DNA from: Thermoflexales bacterium
GTDB lineage: Bacteria > Chloroflexota > Anaerolineae > B4-G1 > SLSP01
Direction: 5' to 3'
DNA: 20,106 nucleotides
Assembly: GCA_015486785.1 (NCBI GenBank)
Contig: WFQZ01000190.1
Coordinates: 1-20,106 of the forward strand
Positions 1 through 7,301 of this stretch are shown piece by piece. Under the pieces are notes generated by a model. The model saw only the letters and a list, made by a program, of their open reading frames with translations. It searched no databases and was not told where the DNA came from. The position numbers and the translations under genes are program-made. Position 1 is the first letter of the stretch, and each line of letters starts with the position of its first letter.

Positions 1-1092
1 GCGGACGTGATCATTTTCCTCACCGACGCGGCCAGCGGTCTGACCGCTGCCGACCGTGAGGTGGCGGCTCTGTTGCGGCAGACGCAAAAGCCGGTGTTGC
101 TGGTCGCCAACAAGGCCGATAACGAGCGGCGCGAGTTGGAGGCGCTGGAGTTCTACGAGCTGGGCATGGGCGAGGTGCGTCCCATTTCCGCCATCCACGG
201 CCACGGGATCGGCGATCTGCTGGATGAGGTGGTCTCGCTGCTGCCGCCGCCCGAACCGGAGCCGGAATACGGCGAGGATGCCGTGCGTGTGGCGATTCTG
301 GGACGGCCCAACGTGGGCAAGTCGTCCTTGCTCAACCGCCTGTTGGGCGAGGAGCGGGCCATCGTCAGCCCGGTGGCCGGAACGACCCGTGACGCTCTGG
401 ATACCGAAATGACCTGGAACGGTCGCCCGGTGGTGCTCATTGACACAGCCGGCATCCGGCGGCGGGGCAAAATCCAACGCGGCGTTGAGTATTACAGCGT
501 GTTGCGTGCCGCCCGCTCGCTGCGGCGCACCGACGTGGCCTTGGTGCTGATTGATGCCACGGAAGGCATCACTGCGCAAGACACCCACATCGCCGGAATG
601 GTCGCCGAGGCCGGCGTGAGCGCGATAGTCGTGGTCAACAAATGGGACGCCGTCACCCCGGAGAAGCGCAAGGATCGCGCCACGTTTGAGGCTCAAGTGC
701 GGGAAGGTCTCAAGTTTATGAGCTACGTGCCGGTGCTGTTCATCTCCGCGCTCACCGGATGGCATACCCGGTACATCCTGCCCCGCGCTTTTGACGTGGC
801 CGAGGCTCGCTACCAGCGGCTTTCCACCACGTTGCTGAATCAAGTGGTGCAGCAAGCGATGGTGGAGCACGCGCCGCCGAGCAAGCGCGGCAAGCGGCTC
901 AAAATCTACTATGTCACGCAACCGAGCGTGGCCCCGCCGGTGTTTGTCTTTTTCGTCAACGATACGCGCCTGGTGCATTTCTCCTACGAACGCTACTTGG
1001 AGAACCGTTTGCGCGAGGCTTATCCCTTCCCCGGGACGCCTATCCGGCTTCTTTTCCGGGGGCACAAGGAAGAGAAGAAACGGCGTCGATGA
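1..1092 (+). CDS. der: Ribosome-assembly GTPase Der (EngA), 5'-truncated
   Basis: Der is a tandem-GTPase protein that binds the 50S subunit and is needed for its maturation. The reading frame is open from base 1, so the start and the G1-G3 motifs of the first G domain lie outside the window. Visible are NKAD (G4) and SAIHG (G5) of domain 1. A linker rich in Pro and Glu follows, then a complete second G domain with GRPNVGKSS near base 301, an AGTTRD switch I, DTAG, NKWD and SAL. The C-terminal part, ending in a very basic tail, fits the KH-like domain of the family. Two G domains plus a KH domain are diagnostic. The stop codon overlaps the ATG of the next gene (ATGA), so the two are probably translationally coupled. 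Confidence 0.97.
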   Translation, partial: ADVIIFLTDAASGLTAADREVAALLRQTQKPVLLVANKADNERRELEALEFYELGMGEVRPISAIHGHGIGDLLDEVVSLLPPPEPEPEYGEDAVRVAILGRPNVGKSSLLNRLLGEERAIVSPVAGTTRDALDTEMTWNGRPVVLIDTAGIRRRGKIQRGVEYYSVLRAARSLRRTDVALVLIDATEGITAQDTHIAGMVAEAGVSAIVVVNKWDAVTPEKRKDRATFEAQVREGLKFMSYVPVLFISALTGWHTRYILPRAFDVAEARYQRLSTTLLNQVVQQAMVEHAPPSKRGKRLKIYYVTQPSVAPPVFVFFVNDTRLVHFSYERYLENRLREAYPFPGTPIRLLFRGHKEEKKRRR

Positions 1093-1979
1093 TGAAGCAC
1101 CATTTCTTGGGATTGGCGTGGCTGCTTGTGCTCCTCCCGCTGGCGTTCGTGGGATTGCGCCGCGTCCCGCCCGCCGGAGCGCATCCCGTTTCCCCGGAGG
1201 CGGCCCCTTTGTGCCCTTACCTGCGCGGCGAAACTCAGGAACTCACGTTTGAAAGTCAGGCGATGAGCGAGACCGTGCATTGCCTGGTTCACCTCCCGCC
1301 GTGCTACGAGCAGTACACCGACCGCGCTTTGCCGGTGCTGTATCTGTTCCACGGCTGGCCGATGGATGAGACTCACTGGGTCACGCTGGGGATGCCGTCG
1401 CTGGCCGATGATTGGATCAGCCGCAAGATCACCGCGCCGTTCATCCTGGTGCTGCCCGGCGTCGGCCCCAAAGGGCGATACGTTCACTCCAGCGGCGGCG
1501 ATGCTTCCTTTGAGGGGATGATCGTCAACGAGCTGATCCCGCGCATTGACCAGACCTATCATACCTGGCGTGCGCCCGCCGGTCGTGCGGTGGGCGGGAT
1601 TTCGCGCGGAGGCGTGTGGTCATTGGAGATCGGCTTGCGGCATCCCGAACTCTTCGGCGCGGTGGGAGCACACAGCCCGGCCTTGGCTCAGAACGAAGCT
1701 CCGCCCGTCTACGATCCCTTTGTGCTGGCGCAGGAGCCGACCGCGCAGCGGATTTACCTCGATGCGGGGGATAAGGATTGGGCCAGAGCGGCCACGATCA
1801 AACTGCGCGACGTGCTGCAACAACATCAAGCCGCGCTCATTTACCAAGTTCACGCGGGCAAGCACCTTGATCCGCTGTGGCGGGGCGGCCTGGTGGACTA
1901 TCTGAGCTTTTACACTCAGCCTTGGCCTCGGCTGGCCTCTTTGCCGCGCTGGCAAGAGCCGCCCAAAACCTCGGAGTAG
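1089..1979 (+). CDS. Secreted or membrane-anchored esterase, esterase-D/Fes alpha/beta-hydrolase family
   Basis: The 296-residue protein starts with a hydrophobic segment (about residues 6-22) that fits a signal peptide or anchor, so it probably acts outside the cytoplasm. The rest matches the putative-esterase fold of the esterase D/enterochelin esterase group. It has an oxyanion-type HGW at 88-90, a nucleophile elbow GGISRGG with Ser172, an acid in YLDAGDKD (Asp225 or Asp228), and a late His259 in GKHLDPLW. The substrate cannot be told; acyl esters of sugars or phenolics, or peptidyl esters, are all possible. The start at 1089 overlaps the der stop; a second ATG at 1092 is equally possible. 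It ends 4 bp from the convergent MutS-like gene, leaving no room for a separate terminator. Confidence 0.82.
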   Translation: MMKHHFLGLAWLLVLLPLAFVGLRRVPPAGAHPVSPEAAPLCPYLRGETQELTFESQAMSETVHCLVHLPPCYEQYTDRALPVLYLFHGWPMDETHWVTLGMPSLADDWISRKITAPFILVLPGVGPKGRYVHSSGGDASFEGMIVNELIPRIDQTYHTWRAPAGRAVGGISRGGVWSLEIGLRHPELFGAVGAHSPALAQNEAPPVYDPFVLAQEPTAQRIYLDAGDKDWARAATIKLRDVLQQHQAALIYQVHAGKHLDPLWRGGLVDYLSFYTQPWPRLASLPRWQEPPKTSE

Positions 1980-1983
1980 CCGT

Positions 1984-3483
1984 TCACGCCCCGAATATCT
2001 GGTGGTACAAATCGACCCCGTAGCTGGTCCTGAGCGGCGGCGCGGGTTTGAGTTTGAAGGTGCGGCTGCCGTCGGGCCGTCGCTCCGCCCGCAGGAAGAG
2101 GATGTCGTCCGCTGCTCTTTCGTAGAAGTGGCGCGAAAACTCGTACAAATGGGTGACAAAGAACTCCTTGACGCCCTTCTCGCGCAAGGCACTGACGATC
2201 TGCCGCGCGATCTCCGATCCTTCGCGTTCGTTGGTGGCGGCCAGCGATTCATTGAGCAACAGCAAACTGTGCGGCGTGAGGTGATCCACCAGCGTGCTCA
2301 TACGCTTCAGCTCTTCTTCAAACTTGCCGCTTTCCATCGTCTTGTCCTCCTCCCGCTTGAAGTGGGTGAACAAGCCTGTGCATAGGTTGGCCGAAAATGA
2401 TTGCGCCGGGACGAACAAGCCGCTCTGCATCATCAGTTGCGCCAGGCCGACGCTGCGCAGGAAGGTCGTTTTGCCGCCCTGGTTCGGCCCGGTGATGATC
2501 ACCAGCGATTTGCCCGTGGCGGAAATGTCGTTGCCCACGACCGGCTGCCCCACGGTCAACGCCAGACCGATGTCGTACAATCCACGGCACGAAAATTCCC
2601 GCTCGGCGGACGGCGTGGGGTGCGGGAACGTCGCTGCGGCCTTCATCGTGGTCAATCGTTCGTGAAGGTTCAACCCGCCGATGTAGAACGCCAGTTCCCA
2701 GCGCAGCACGTTGAAGAAACTTTCCACGTGTTCGGCGGCTTGGGCCACGGCGTTGGCGGCCCGCGCAACGCCTCTGCCGCGTAATTCGCCCAACACCCGT
2801 GCGCCGGCGTCATCGCGGGGCGGCAAAGTGTACGTGTAGCTCGGCGAGCGTGAAAAGATGCGCCGAAACCATTTCTCATCCCCATCGTTAGGCTTGCAGA
2901 GCGCGTAACTGCTTCCCTCGTTGCCTTTCCCCAGCTTAGCACTGAGCAGCACGCCTTGCGGGAAGCGCAGCCTGCGGATGTGCTGCGCTACGATGGCCAG
3001 ATACGCATCGTCCAGTTCCCGGCGGATCATGGTGAAAAATCGCCGGAATCCCGCCGAGGCGAAGGCGTCACCGTGCTCGTCGGCGATCTGCCGCAACTGG
3101 TGCAGCAAGTCGAGCGAGGCTTCCAGCAACTGCCGCGCACTGCTCAGGATGGAGCCGGGGCTTGAATGGCGCGAGGAGATCCACAGCCACTGTTTGCGCT
3201 TGCGCCGCAGAAATTCAAGGGGGATTTGGTAGAGTTGTCTGACGATCTCCGGATGGTTCAGGCAGTCGCGCATGATTTCCTGGCGGTAGGTGATGGCCGT
3301 GATGTCATCCAAGCTCGTCAACATGACGTGTCGCGCCACGTGGAGCAAAAAGTCATCCCCCTGAGCCATAGCTTTGAACAAGGTGTTCAAGCCCAAATCT
3401 TGCGTCAAGTCGTCCGCCTGGGACGGCAAAGGCTGCGAAGGGTCAAAGTCTCGCTTCGCGTGCAGTAGGAAGACCTTTATCAT
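1984..3483 (-). CDS. MutS-related ATPase A (domain V protein without mismatch-recognition domains)
   Basis: The protein has 499 residues. The C-terminal half is a MutS-type ABC ATPase: Walker A GPNQGGKTT at 332-340, Walker B LLLLNE at 407-412, and a switch-like VTHLYEF with His445. The N-terminal half is mostly helical and charged and resembles the lever/clamp region. The mismatch-binding domain I and connector domain II of true MutS are missing, and the length is a little over half that of MutS. The usual Asp-Glu of Walker B is Asn-Glu, and the Gly-Arg-Gly-Thr stretch that follows it in MutS is absent. The family is known in many bacteria but has no firm function; a DNA-structure ATPase is inference. 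It is the second gene of a pair: its ATG overlaps the stop of the upstream paralogue by 4 bases, so a hetero-oligomer is plausible. Confidence 0.85.
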   Translation of the reverse strand: MIKVFLLHAKRDFDPSQPLPSQADDLTQDLGLNTLFKAMAQGDDFLLHVARHVMLTSLDDITAITYRQEIMRDCLNHPEIVRQLYQIPLEFLRRKRKQWLWISSRHSSPGSILSSARQLLEASLDLLHQLRQIADEHGDAFASAGFRRFFTMIRRELDDAYLAIVAQHIRRLRFPQGVLLSAKLGKGNEGSSYALCKPNDGDEKWFRRIFSRSPSYTYTLPPRDDAGARVLGELRGRGVARAANAVAQAAEHVESFFNVLRWELAFYIGGLNLHERLTTMKAAATFPHPTPSAEREFSCRGLYDIGLALTVGQPVVGNDISATGKSLVIITGPNQGGKTTFLRSVGLAQLMMQSGLFVPAQSFSANLCTGLFTHFKREEDKTMESGKFEEELKRMSTLVDHLTPHSLLLLNESLAATNEREGSEIARQIVSALREKGVKEFFVTHLYEFSRHFYERAADDILFLRAERRPDGSRTFKLKPAPPLRTSYGVDLYHQIFGA

Positions 3484-5006
3484 TGCATCCGCTCCTTGAT
3501 TTGCTCATAGGTCAAGCCGTGTTTGCGGGCCAGCGAGAGTGCGTAGGCCAGCCCGTCGGCGGGACGCCGCACGATCTTGAAGGTGCGTGCGGCGGGATCG
3601 TCCGGATCAACCAGCGAGACCATGCTGACGGTTTTCTCGCTCAGCGCGGCCAATTCGTCCAGGAAAGTCACCCAGACGCCCAAGGCATCCAGCTCCATCA
3701 GCCGAGCCATGACCTCTTTGCTCAGAAAGAGCGCGTCCTGCACGGTGGTGGAAGCGAGAATCTCGTTCAGCACGAAGAGGCTGTCGCTGCTGGCGCGGCT
3801 GAGCAGCGTGCGAATGCGGAGCAGGTCGTCTTCCAGCTTCCCCCGTAGATTGCGGATGTCCTCTTGCCGCTCAAAGTGCGTGAAGATGTGGTCAAACAGG
3901 AAGAGGCGAGCTTCCCGTCCGGGGATGGGACAGCCGAGTCCCGCCAGGTAGTGGAGTTGCCCGAACATGCGGGCGAAGGTCGTCTTGCCGCCCTGGTTCG
4001 GCCCGGTGACGACCAGGACGCGCTCCGGCCCCTGGAGCGAGAAATCATTGCGCACGAGCGGTTGATCGCTGTAACGCCGCGCGTGCGCCAGTGCCAGATC
4101 AAACCCCTCGCGCACAGAGATCGCCTTGTCCGTCGCGCTGACTTCGGGATAGCAGAACGGCAGCCCGTCGCGTTTGAGTCCGGCGATAAAATCCAGGTAA
4201 GCGACGTAAAATTGGATCTCGCGCTCAAAGGCTTGCAGGGTCGGGTCTAGGAATGTCGGGTGCTGCGCACAAAAACCGTCCAAGGCCGCGAATGGTTCGG
4301 GGTACAGCTTGGCGACGAATTCCAGAATCTTGGCTTCCACGTGACTCATCCCGCTCCTTTCCGGGAAGCCCACCAAATAATCCTGGGCGTCGCTCTGCTT
4401 GAACTTCTCGAACACCTTTTCCACTTCCTGGCTGTATTCCGTTTCCCCAGCGTAACGCTGCACCCTAAACTTGCCGTCCTGGATGATCACACTGTACTTC
4501 ACCTCGGCCAATGCTTGCTTGACCTGTTGACTTTCGCGCACCAGGGATTGAAATTCCTCGGACTGGACGTAGCCTTGCAAGTAGGCGTGGAATCCCACAA
4601 GGCCGCGTGAGCGGAGCGGATCGTCGGCCAGGTACTGCGCCAGGGCCGTCACGGCCTCCCCGTAAGTCATCGCCGCTTCCAGATGCCAGCCTTTTCGGTG
4701 ATAGTCAAAGCTCAGCGTGTCCGCCATCGCCAGATAACGATGCACCAGGCGCATACTTTCCGCGAACGCTTTAATGTGCCCCATCACGGCATCGTTTTCC
4801 AGGTCTTGCATCACGGCCTGCCTGTAGCGGACGGTCTCGGCGTCGCGCAGCGGGGTCCAGAAAAATGGCGCCAAATTGTACGCTTGCTTATGCTCGGTGA
4901 TCGCGCTCACAATCTGATCCAAATTCAAGTCCGGAAAACAATCCGGTTGCGCGGCAGCTTCAAGCCGCGCGGCATCCGTATCACCGAGGACGCTCTCAAA
5001 ATTCAT
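3480..5006 (-). CDS. MutS-related ATPase B (paralogue of A, partly degenerate active site)
   Basis: I start this gene at the ATG at 5006 (508 residues) because AGGAG lies 5 bases upstream. An upstream extension of the frame to 5183 would run through the promoter and a leader hairpin. Domains are as in the neighbouring paralogue: a helical lever-like N-terminal half, then Walker A GPNQGGKTT at 335-343 and Walker B LFVLNE at 410-415. Asn again replaces the Walker B Asp. Where the paralogue has VTHLYEF, this protein has VTFLDEL, so the switch His is replaced by Phe. The MutS N-terminal mismatch-binding domains are absent. Sequence between the pair is well diverged outside the motifs, so the duplication is old. 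Promoter and leader lie at 5007-5159. Role unknown; paired action in DNA or RNA handling is inference. Confidence 0.83.
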   Translation of the reverse strand: MNFESVLGDTDAARLEAAAQPDCFPDLNLDQIVSAITEHKQAYNLAPFFWTPLRDAETVRYRQAVMQDLENDAVMGHIKAFAESMRLVHRYLAMADTLSFDYHRKGWHLEAAMTYGEAVTALAQYLADDPLRSRGLVGFHAYLQGYVQSEEFQSLVRESQQVKQALAEVKYSVIIQDGKFRVQRYAGETEYSQEVEKVFEKFKQSDAQDYLVGFPERSGMSHVEAKILEFVAKLYPEPFAALDGFCAQHPTFLDPTLQAFEREIQFYVAYLDFIAGLKRDGLPFCYPEVSATDKAISVREGFDLALAHARRYSDQPLVRNDFSLQGPERVLVVTGPNQGGKTTFARMFGQLHYLAGLGCPIPGREARLFLFDHIFTHFERQEDIRNLRGKLEDDLLRIRTLLSRASSDSLFVLNEILASTTVQDALFLSKEVMARLMELDALGVWVTFLDELAALSEKTVSMVSLVDPDDPAARTFKIVRRPADGLAYALSLARKHGLTYEQIKERMQ

Positions 5007-5034
5007 CGTTACTCCTATGCTCCGTTGCGGGCCA

Positions 5035-5080
5035 AAGAAAAAGCCTCTACAGAGAAACCGCTTCTCCGTAGAGGCCGTCA
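5035..5080 (-). terminator. Terminator-like hairpin in the mutS-pair leader (possible attenuator)
   Basis: Read on the minus strand, arms GCCTCTAC and GTAGAGGC enclose a second stem (GAGAA with TTCTC) and a short loop, and are followed directly by TTTTTCTTT. This is a textbook intrinsic terminator. It sits between a promoter at 5131-5159 and the start codon at 5006, so it would act as an attenuator. There is no U-run in the plus direction. Confidence 0.7.
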
Positions 5081-5130
5081 GCCAGAATGGCAGTTCAAGG
5101 TGAGCCTCATCACCCAATCTCGCAAGCCCG

Positions 5131-5159
5131 ATTCTAACCCCTTGCCTCCGAAGTGTCAA
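5131..5159 (-). promoter_or_regulatory. Sigma70-type promoter of the MutS-like pair
   Basis: On the minus strand a perfect TTGACA (-35, at 5154-5159) and TAGAAT (-10, at 5131-5136) are separated by 17 bases. Transcription should start near 5124, giving a leader of about 118 bases before the ATG at 5006. Confidence 0.72.
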
Positions 5160-5213
5160 ATGTGATCGTGCAATCTCCTCCACACGCGGCTTGCGCCTCC
5201 TGGCGTCCGACTT

Positions 5214-5250
5214 TTAAACTTCTCTTAAGCTATTTCTTAATCGTCCTTAA
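5214..5250 (+). promoter_or_regulatory. Four TTAA direct repeats at about 11-bp period, probable response-regulator site
   Basis: TTAA cores, mostly preceded by C or T, begin at 5214, 5225, 5237 and 5247, that is at 11-, 12- and 10-bp spacing, one per helical turn. Direct repeats of 11 bp are typical of OmpR/PhoB-family winged-helix regulators. The last box ends 22 bases upstream of the htrA -10, where a -35 would lie, which fits an activator. The protein that binds is not visible in the window. Confidence 0.42.
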
Positions 5251-5269
5251 AGTCAAGGGGCGGGAAATG

Positions 5270-5278
5270 TGCTACAGT
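5270..5278 (+). promoter_or_regulatory. Extended -10 of the htrA promoter
   Basis: TGcTACAGT is an extended -10 element. No good -35 lies 16-18 bases upstream; the TTAA boxes occupy that region instead, suggesting activator dependence. Transcription from near 5285 would give a 264-base leader before the htrA ATG. Confidence 0.45.
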
Positions 5279-5284
5279 TAAGAC

Positions 5285-5502
5285 GTTGGAGGCAAATTCC
5301 AACCATCGTTCCTTAGTTATGAAAGGGGGTGATAGTTGCAGGAATTACGGGCATGGTGTGGAGGAGCGCAGGGTTCCGGCAGCCATTAATGGGGAAATAA
5401 ACAGGCAGGCGGGCTAAGAGTTTCCCCATTGCTCCTCCACCTTCCCCGAAGAAGGTGCTACTTTTGAAGGAAAACTAATCCCGGCCCTCGAGGCCGGATT
5501 TT
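5285..5502 (+). ncRNA. Structured htrA 5' leader: nested long stems and terminator-like hairpin
   Basis: This stretch precedes htrA and folds strongly. It contains hairpin GTTGGA/TCCAAC (5285-5303). It also has a 10-bp outer stem GTGGAGGAGC (5358-5367) with GCTCCTCCAC (5431-5440), and a 10-bp inner stem AATGGGGAAA (5388-5397) with TTTCCCCATT (5421-5430). The two 3' arms are contiguous and the 5' arms are separated by a 20-base bulge. A competing hairpin CACCTTC/GAAGGTG (5438-5457) shares bases with the outer stem. Next to htrA lies CCGGCC/GGCCGG followed by ATTTT (5477-5502). I match it to no known riboswitch class. A cis-regulatory RNA is inference from the pairing. Confidence 0.45.
5336..5389 (+). 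CDS. Possible 17-codon leader peptide upstream of htrA
   Basis: A TTG codon at 5336 opens a 17-codon frame (MQELRAWCGGAQGSGSH) ending at TAA 5387-5389. AAAGGGGGTGAT at 5322-5333 matches the anti-Shine-Dalgarno almost fully, with the G-rich core 6 bases from the TTG. The frame runs through the outer 5' arm of the leader structure and stops at the inner 5' arm, so translation would reshape the RNA. It is very short and may not be made. Confidence 0.22.
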   Translation: MQELRAWCGGAQGSGSH

Positions 5503-5548
5503 GCTGCGATTTATCATCAATAGAGGGTTAGATACAGGAGGTGCATTT

Positions 5549-7195
5549 ATGAATAAAAAACTTTGGCTCGTCGGACTTATGTTGATTGCGTTGATCCTTT
5601 CCACGGGATGCGTGGGGACGAATCTCGTGGCTCGTTACCTTTCGCCGCCGCAGGTCTCACACGCGGAGGGCACCCCGCCCACGGCGACCCCGGTCCCGCC
5701 GATCAGCAACGCGGCTTCCGTGGCCGGTCGGGTGGGGAGCCTGGACGCGCTGCAAGAGCAGCTCGCGGCGATCTACCAAGCGGTGAATCCGTCCGTGGTC
5801 AGCATTCAGATCGTCAAGAAAGAATCCGCGCCCAGCAACCCGCTGGAGCTGATGCCCATTCCGGGCTTCCCCTTCCAGATGCCGCAGGGACAGACTCCGC
5901 AGCAGCAATACGAACATGCCAGCGGATCGGGCTTTGTGTGGGATAAGGAAGGGCACATTGTGACCAACAACCACGTGGTAGACGGGGCGGATTCCATCAC
6001 CGTGCGCTTTGCCGACGGGACAACCGTTCCCGCGAAGCTGGTGGGGGCCGATCCTGATAGCGACCTGGCGGTGGTGAAAGTTGATGTGCCGTCCGGCCGC
6101 CTGCAACCGGTGCAAGTTGCCGCTCCCGACTCGGTGGCGGTGGGACAGTTCGCCATCGCCATCGGCAGCCCCTTCGGGCTGGAAAACTCAATGACGGTGG
6201 GATTCGTCAGCGCGTTGGGTCGCTCCCTGCCGGTAGGAAACTCGGCGGCTAACGGGCCTTCGTACACGATTCCGGAGATCATTCAGACCGATGCGCCCAT
6301 CAACCCCGGCAACTCCGGCGGCGTGTTGGTCAACGACAAAGGCGAGGTTATCGGCGTCACCACCGCGATCATTTCGCCGATTCGCGCCTCGGCGGGCATT
6401 GGATTCGCCGTGCCGGTGAAGGTCGTGCGGGAAGTCGTGCCCGACCTGATCGGCACCGGGCATCACGCGCACGCCTGGCTGGGCATCAGCGGGACGACTC
6501 TCTCGCCCGATATGGCGAAGGCGATGAAGCTGGACGCGGATCAACGCGGGGCCTTGGTCATTGACGTGCTGCCCGGCGGCCCGGCGGACAAGGCCGGATT
6601 GCGCGGCAGCGACCGCCAACTGACGGTGGCCGATCAAAAGTTCCGCGTGGGCGGAGACGTGATCACCGCGATTGATGACCAACCGGTTCTGGGCTTTGAC
6701 GATGTGGCGGCCTACGTGGCGCACGCCAAGGTGGGACAGAAGATCAAGCTGACCATCCTGCGTGATGGACGCACCCGCACCATTGAAGTCACGCTGGGCG
6801 AACGCCCCACGCAGCAAGCACGCGGCGGCAACAACGAGACCTCACAAGCGGGCGGCGCGTGGTTGGGCATCAGCGGGATGAGCGTGAATCCCGACATCGC
6901 CCAGGCGATGGACTTGCCCAACGATCAAACCGGCATCCTGATCGGTGAGGTGGCGACCGGCGGCCCGGCGGACAAGGCCGGATTGCACGGCAGCTACAAG
7001 CCGGTCACCATCAAAGGCGAGCGCATCCTGGTGGGCGGTGACATCCTCACCGCGTGGAACGACACGCCGTTGCACGATATGGACCAGTTGCGCTCCCTCC
7101 TCAACGCCGCTTCGCCGGGGGACAAAGTGACCTTTAGCGTGCTGCGAGACGGCAAAACGCAGAAGATCACCGTCACGCTGGGCGAACGACCGTAA
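5549..7195 (+). CDS. htrA: HtrA/DegP-like serine protease with two PDZ domains
   Basis: The product (548 residues) is an envelope quality-control protease. I choose the ATG at 5549 because AGGAGGTG lies just upstream; the TTG at 5501 would add 16 residues with no ribosome site. An N-terminal hydrophobic segment (5-20) ends in STGC, a weak lipobox-like site at Cys21, so the protein is anchored or exported. The trypsin-like domain shows His142 (TNNHVVDG), Asp172 (DSDLAVVK) and Ser256 (NPGNSGG), all intact. PDZ1 spans about 308-416 and PDZ2 about 437-545. Each has an insert of some 15 residues between ADKAGL and VGGD, a form I associate with Chloroflexota and archaeal HtrA. It is monocistronic: its own promoter region with TTAA boxes and a long leader lie upstream, and a strong terminator follows. 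Confidence 0.95.
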   Translation: MNKKLWLVGLMLIALILSTGCVGTNLVARYLSPPQVSHAEGTPPTATPVPPISNAASVAGRVGSLDALQEQLAAIYQAVNPSVVSIQIVKKESAPSNPLELMPIPGFPFQMPQGQTPQQQYEHASGSGFVWDKEGHIVTNNHVVDGADSITVRFADGTTVPAKLVGADPDSDLAVVKVDVPSGRLQPVQVAAPDSVAVGQFAIAIGSPFGLENSMTVGFVSALGRSLPVGNSAANGPSYTIPEIIQTDAPINPGNSGGVLVNDKGEVIGVTTAIISPIRASAGIGFAVPVKVVREVVPDLIGTGHHAHAWLGISGTTLSPDMAKAMKLDADQRGALVIDVLPGGPADKAGLRGSDRQLTVADQKFRVGGDVITAIDDQPVLGFDDVAAYVAHAKVGQKIKLTILRDGRTRTIEVTLGERPTQQARGGNNETSQAGGAWLGISGMSVNPDIAQAMDLPNDQTGILIGEVATGGPADKAGLHGSYKPVTIKGERILVGGDILTAWNDTPLHDMDQLRSLLNAASPGDKVTFSVLRDGKTQKITVTLGERP

Positions 7196-7229
7196 CGGGG
7201 ACCACTGACGAGTGCGCGTCAGAGTAAAG

Positions 7230-7264
7230 GTGGGGAGTCTTCCTCCGCTCCCCACTCTCTTTTT
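7230..7264 (+). terminator. Intrinsic terminator of htrA
   Basis: GTGGGGAG (7230-7237) pairs with CTCCCCAC (7248-7255) around a 10-base loop and is followed by TCTCTTTTT. It lies 35 bases after the htrA stop. Confidence 0.88.
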
Positions 7265-7301
7265 GTCTCTCTGAATCACCTCATTGGAAAGTCAACTTCT
7301 A

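Noticed and set aside
5007..5130. T-box riboswitch in the mutS leader
   Set aside because: A terminator is present, but the conserved T-box sequence with its GGTACCGCG-like core is absent, and the gene is not aminoacylation-related.
5007..5183. 59-residue N-terminal extension of MutS-like protein B
   Set aside because: It would cross the promoter and the leader hairpin. A good AGGAG site marks the ATG at 5006 instead.
5319..5417. 32-codon frame starting at ATG 5319
   Set aside because: It has no ribosome site of its own; the strong purine tract lies inside the frame. The structured RNA explains the region better.
5285..5502. Known RNA classes (6S, SRP, tmRNA, RNase P, c-di-GMP or fluoride riboswitches) for the htrA leader
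   Set aside because: I compared remembered conserved cores and none fits. It is kept only as an unassigned structured leader.
5501..5548. TTG start for HtrA 16 codons upstream
   Set aside because: There is no ribosome site there, and it lies on the 3' side of a hairpin. AGGAGGTG stands at ideal distance from the ATG at 5549, which also begins a normal signal sequence.
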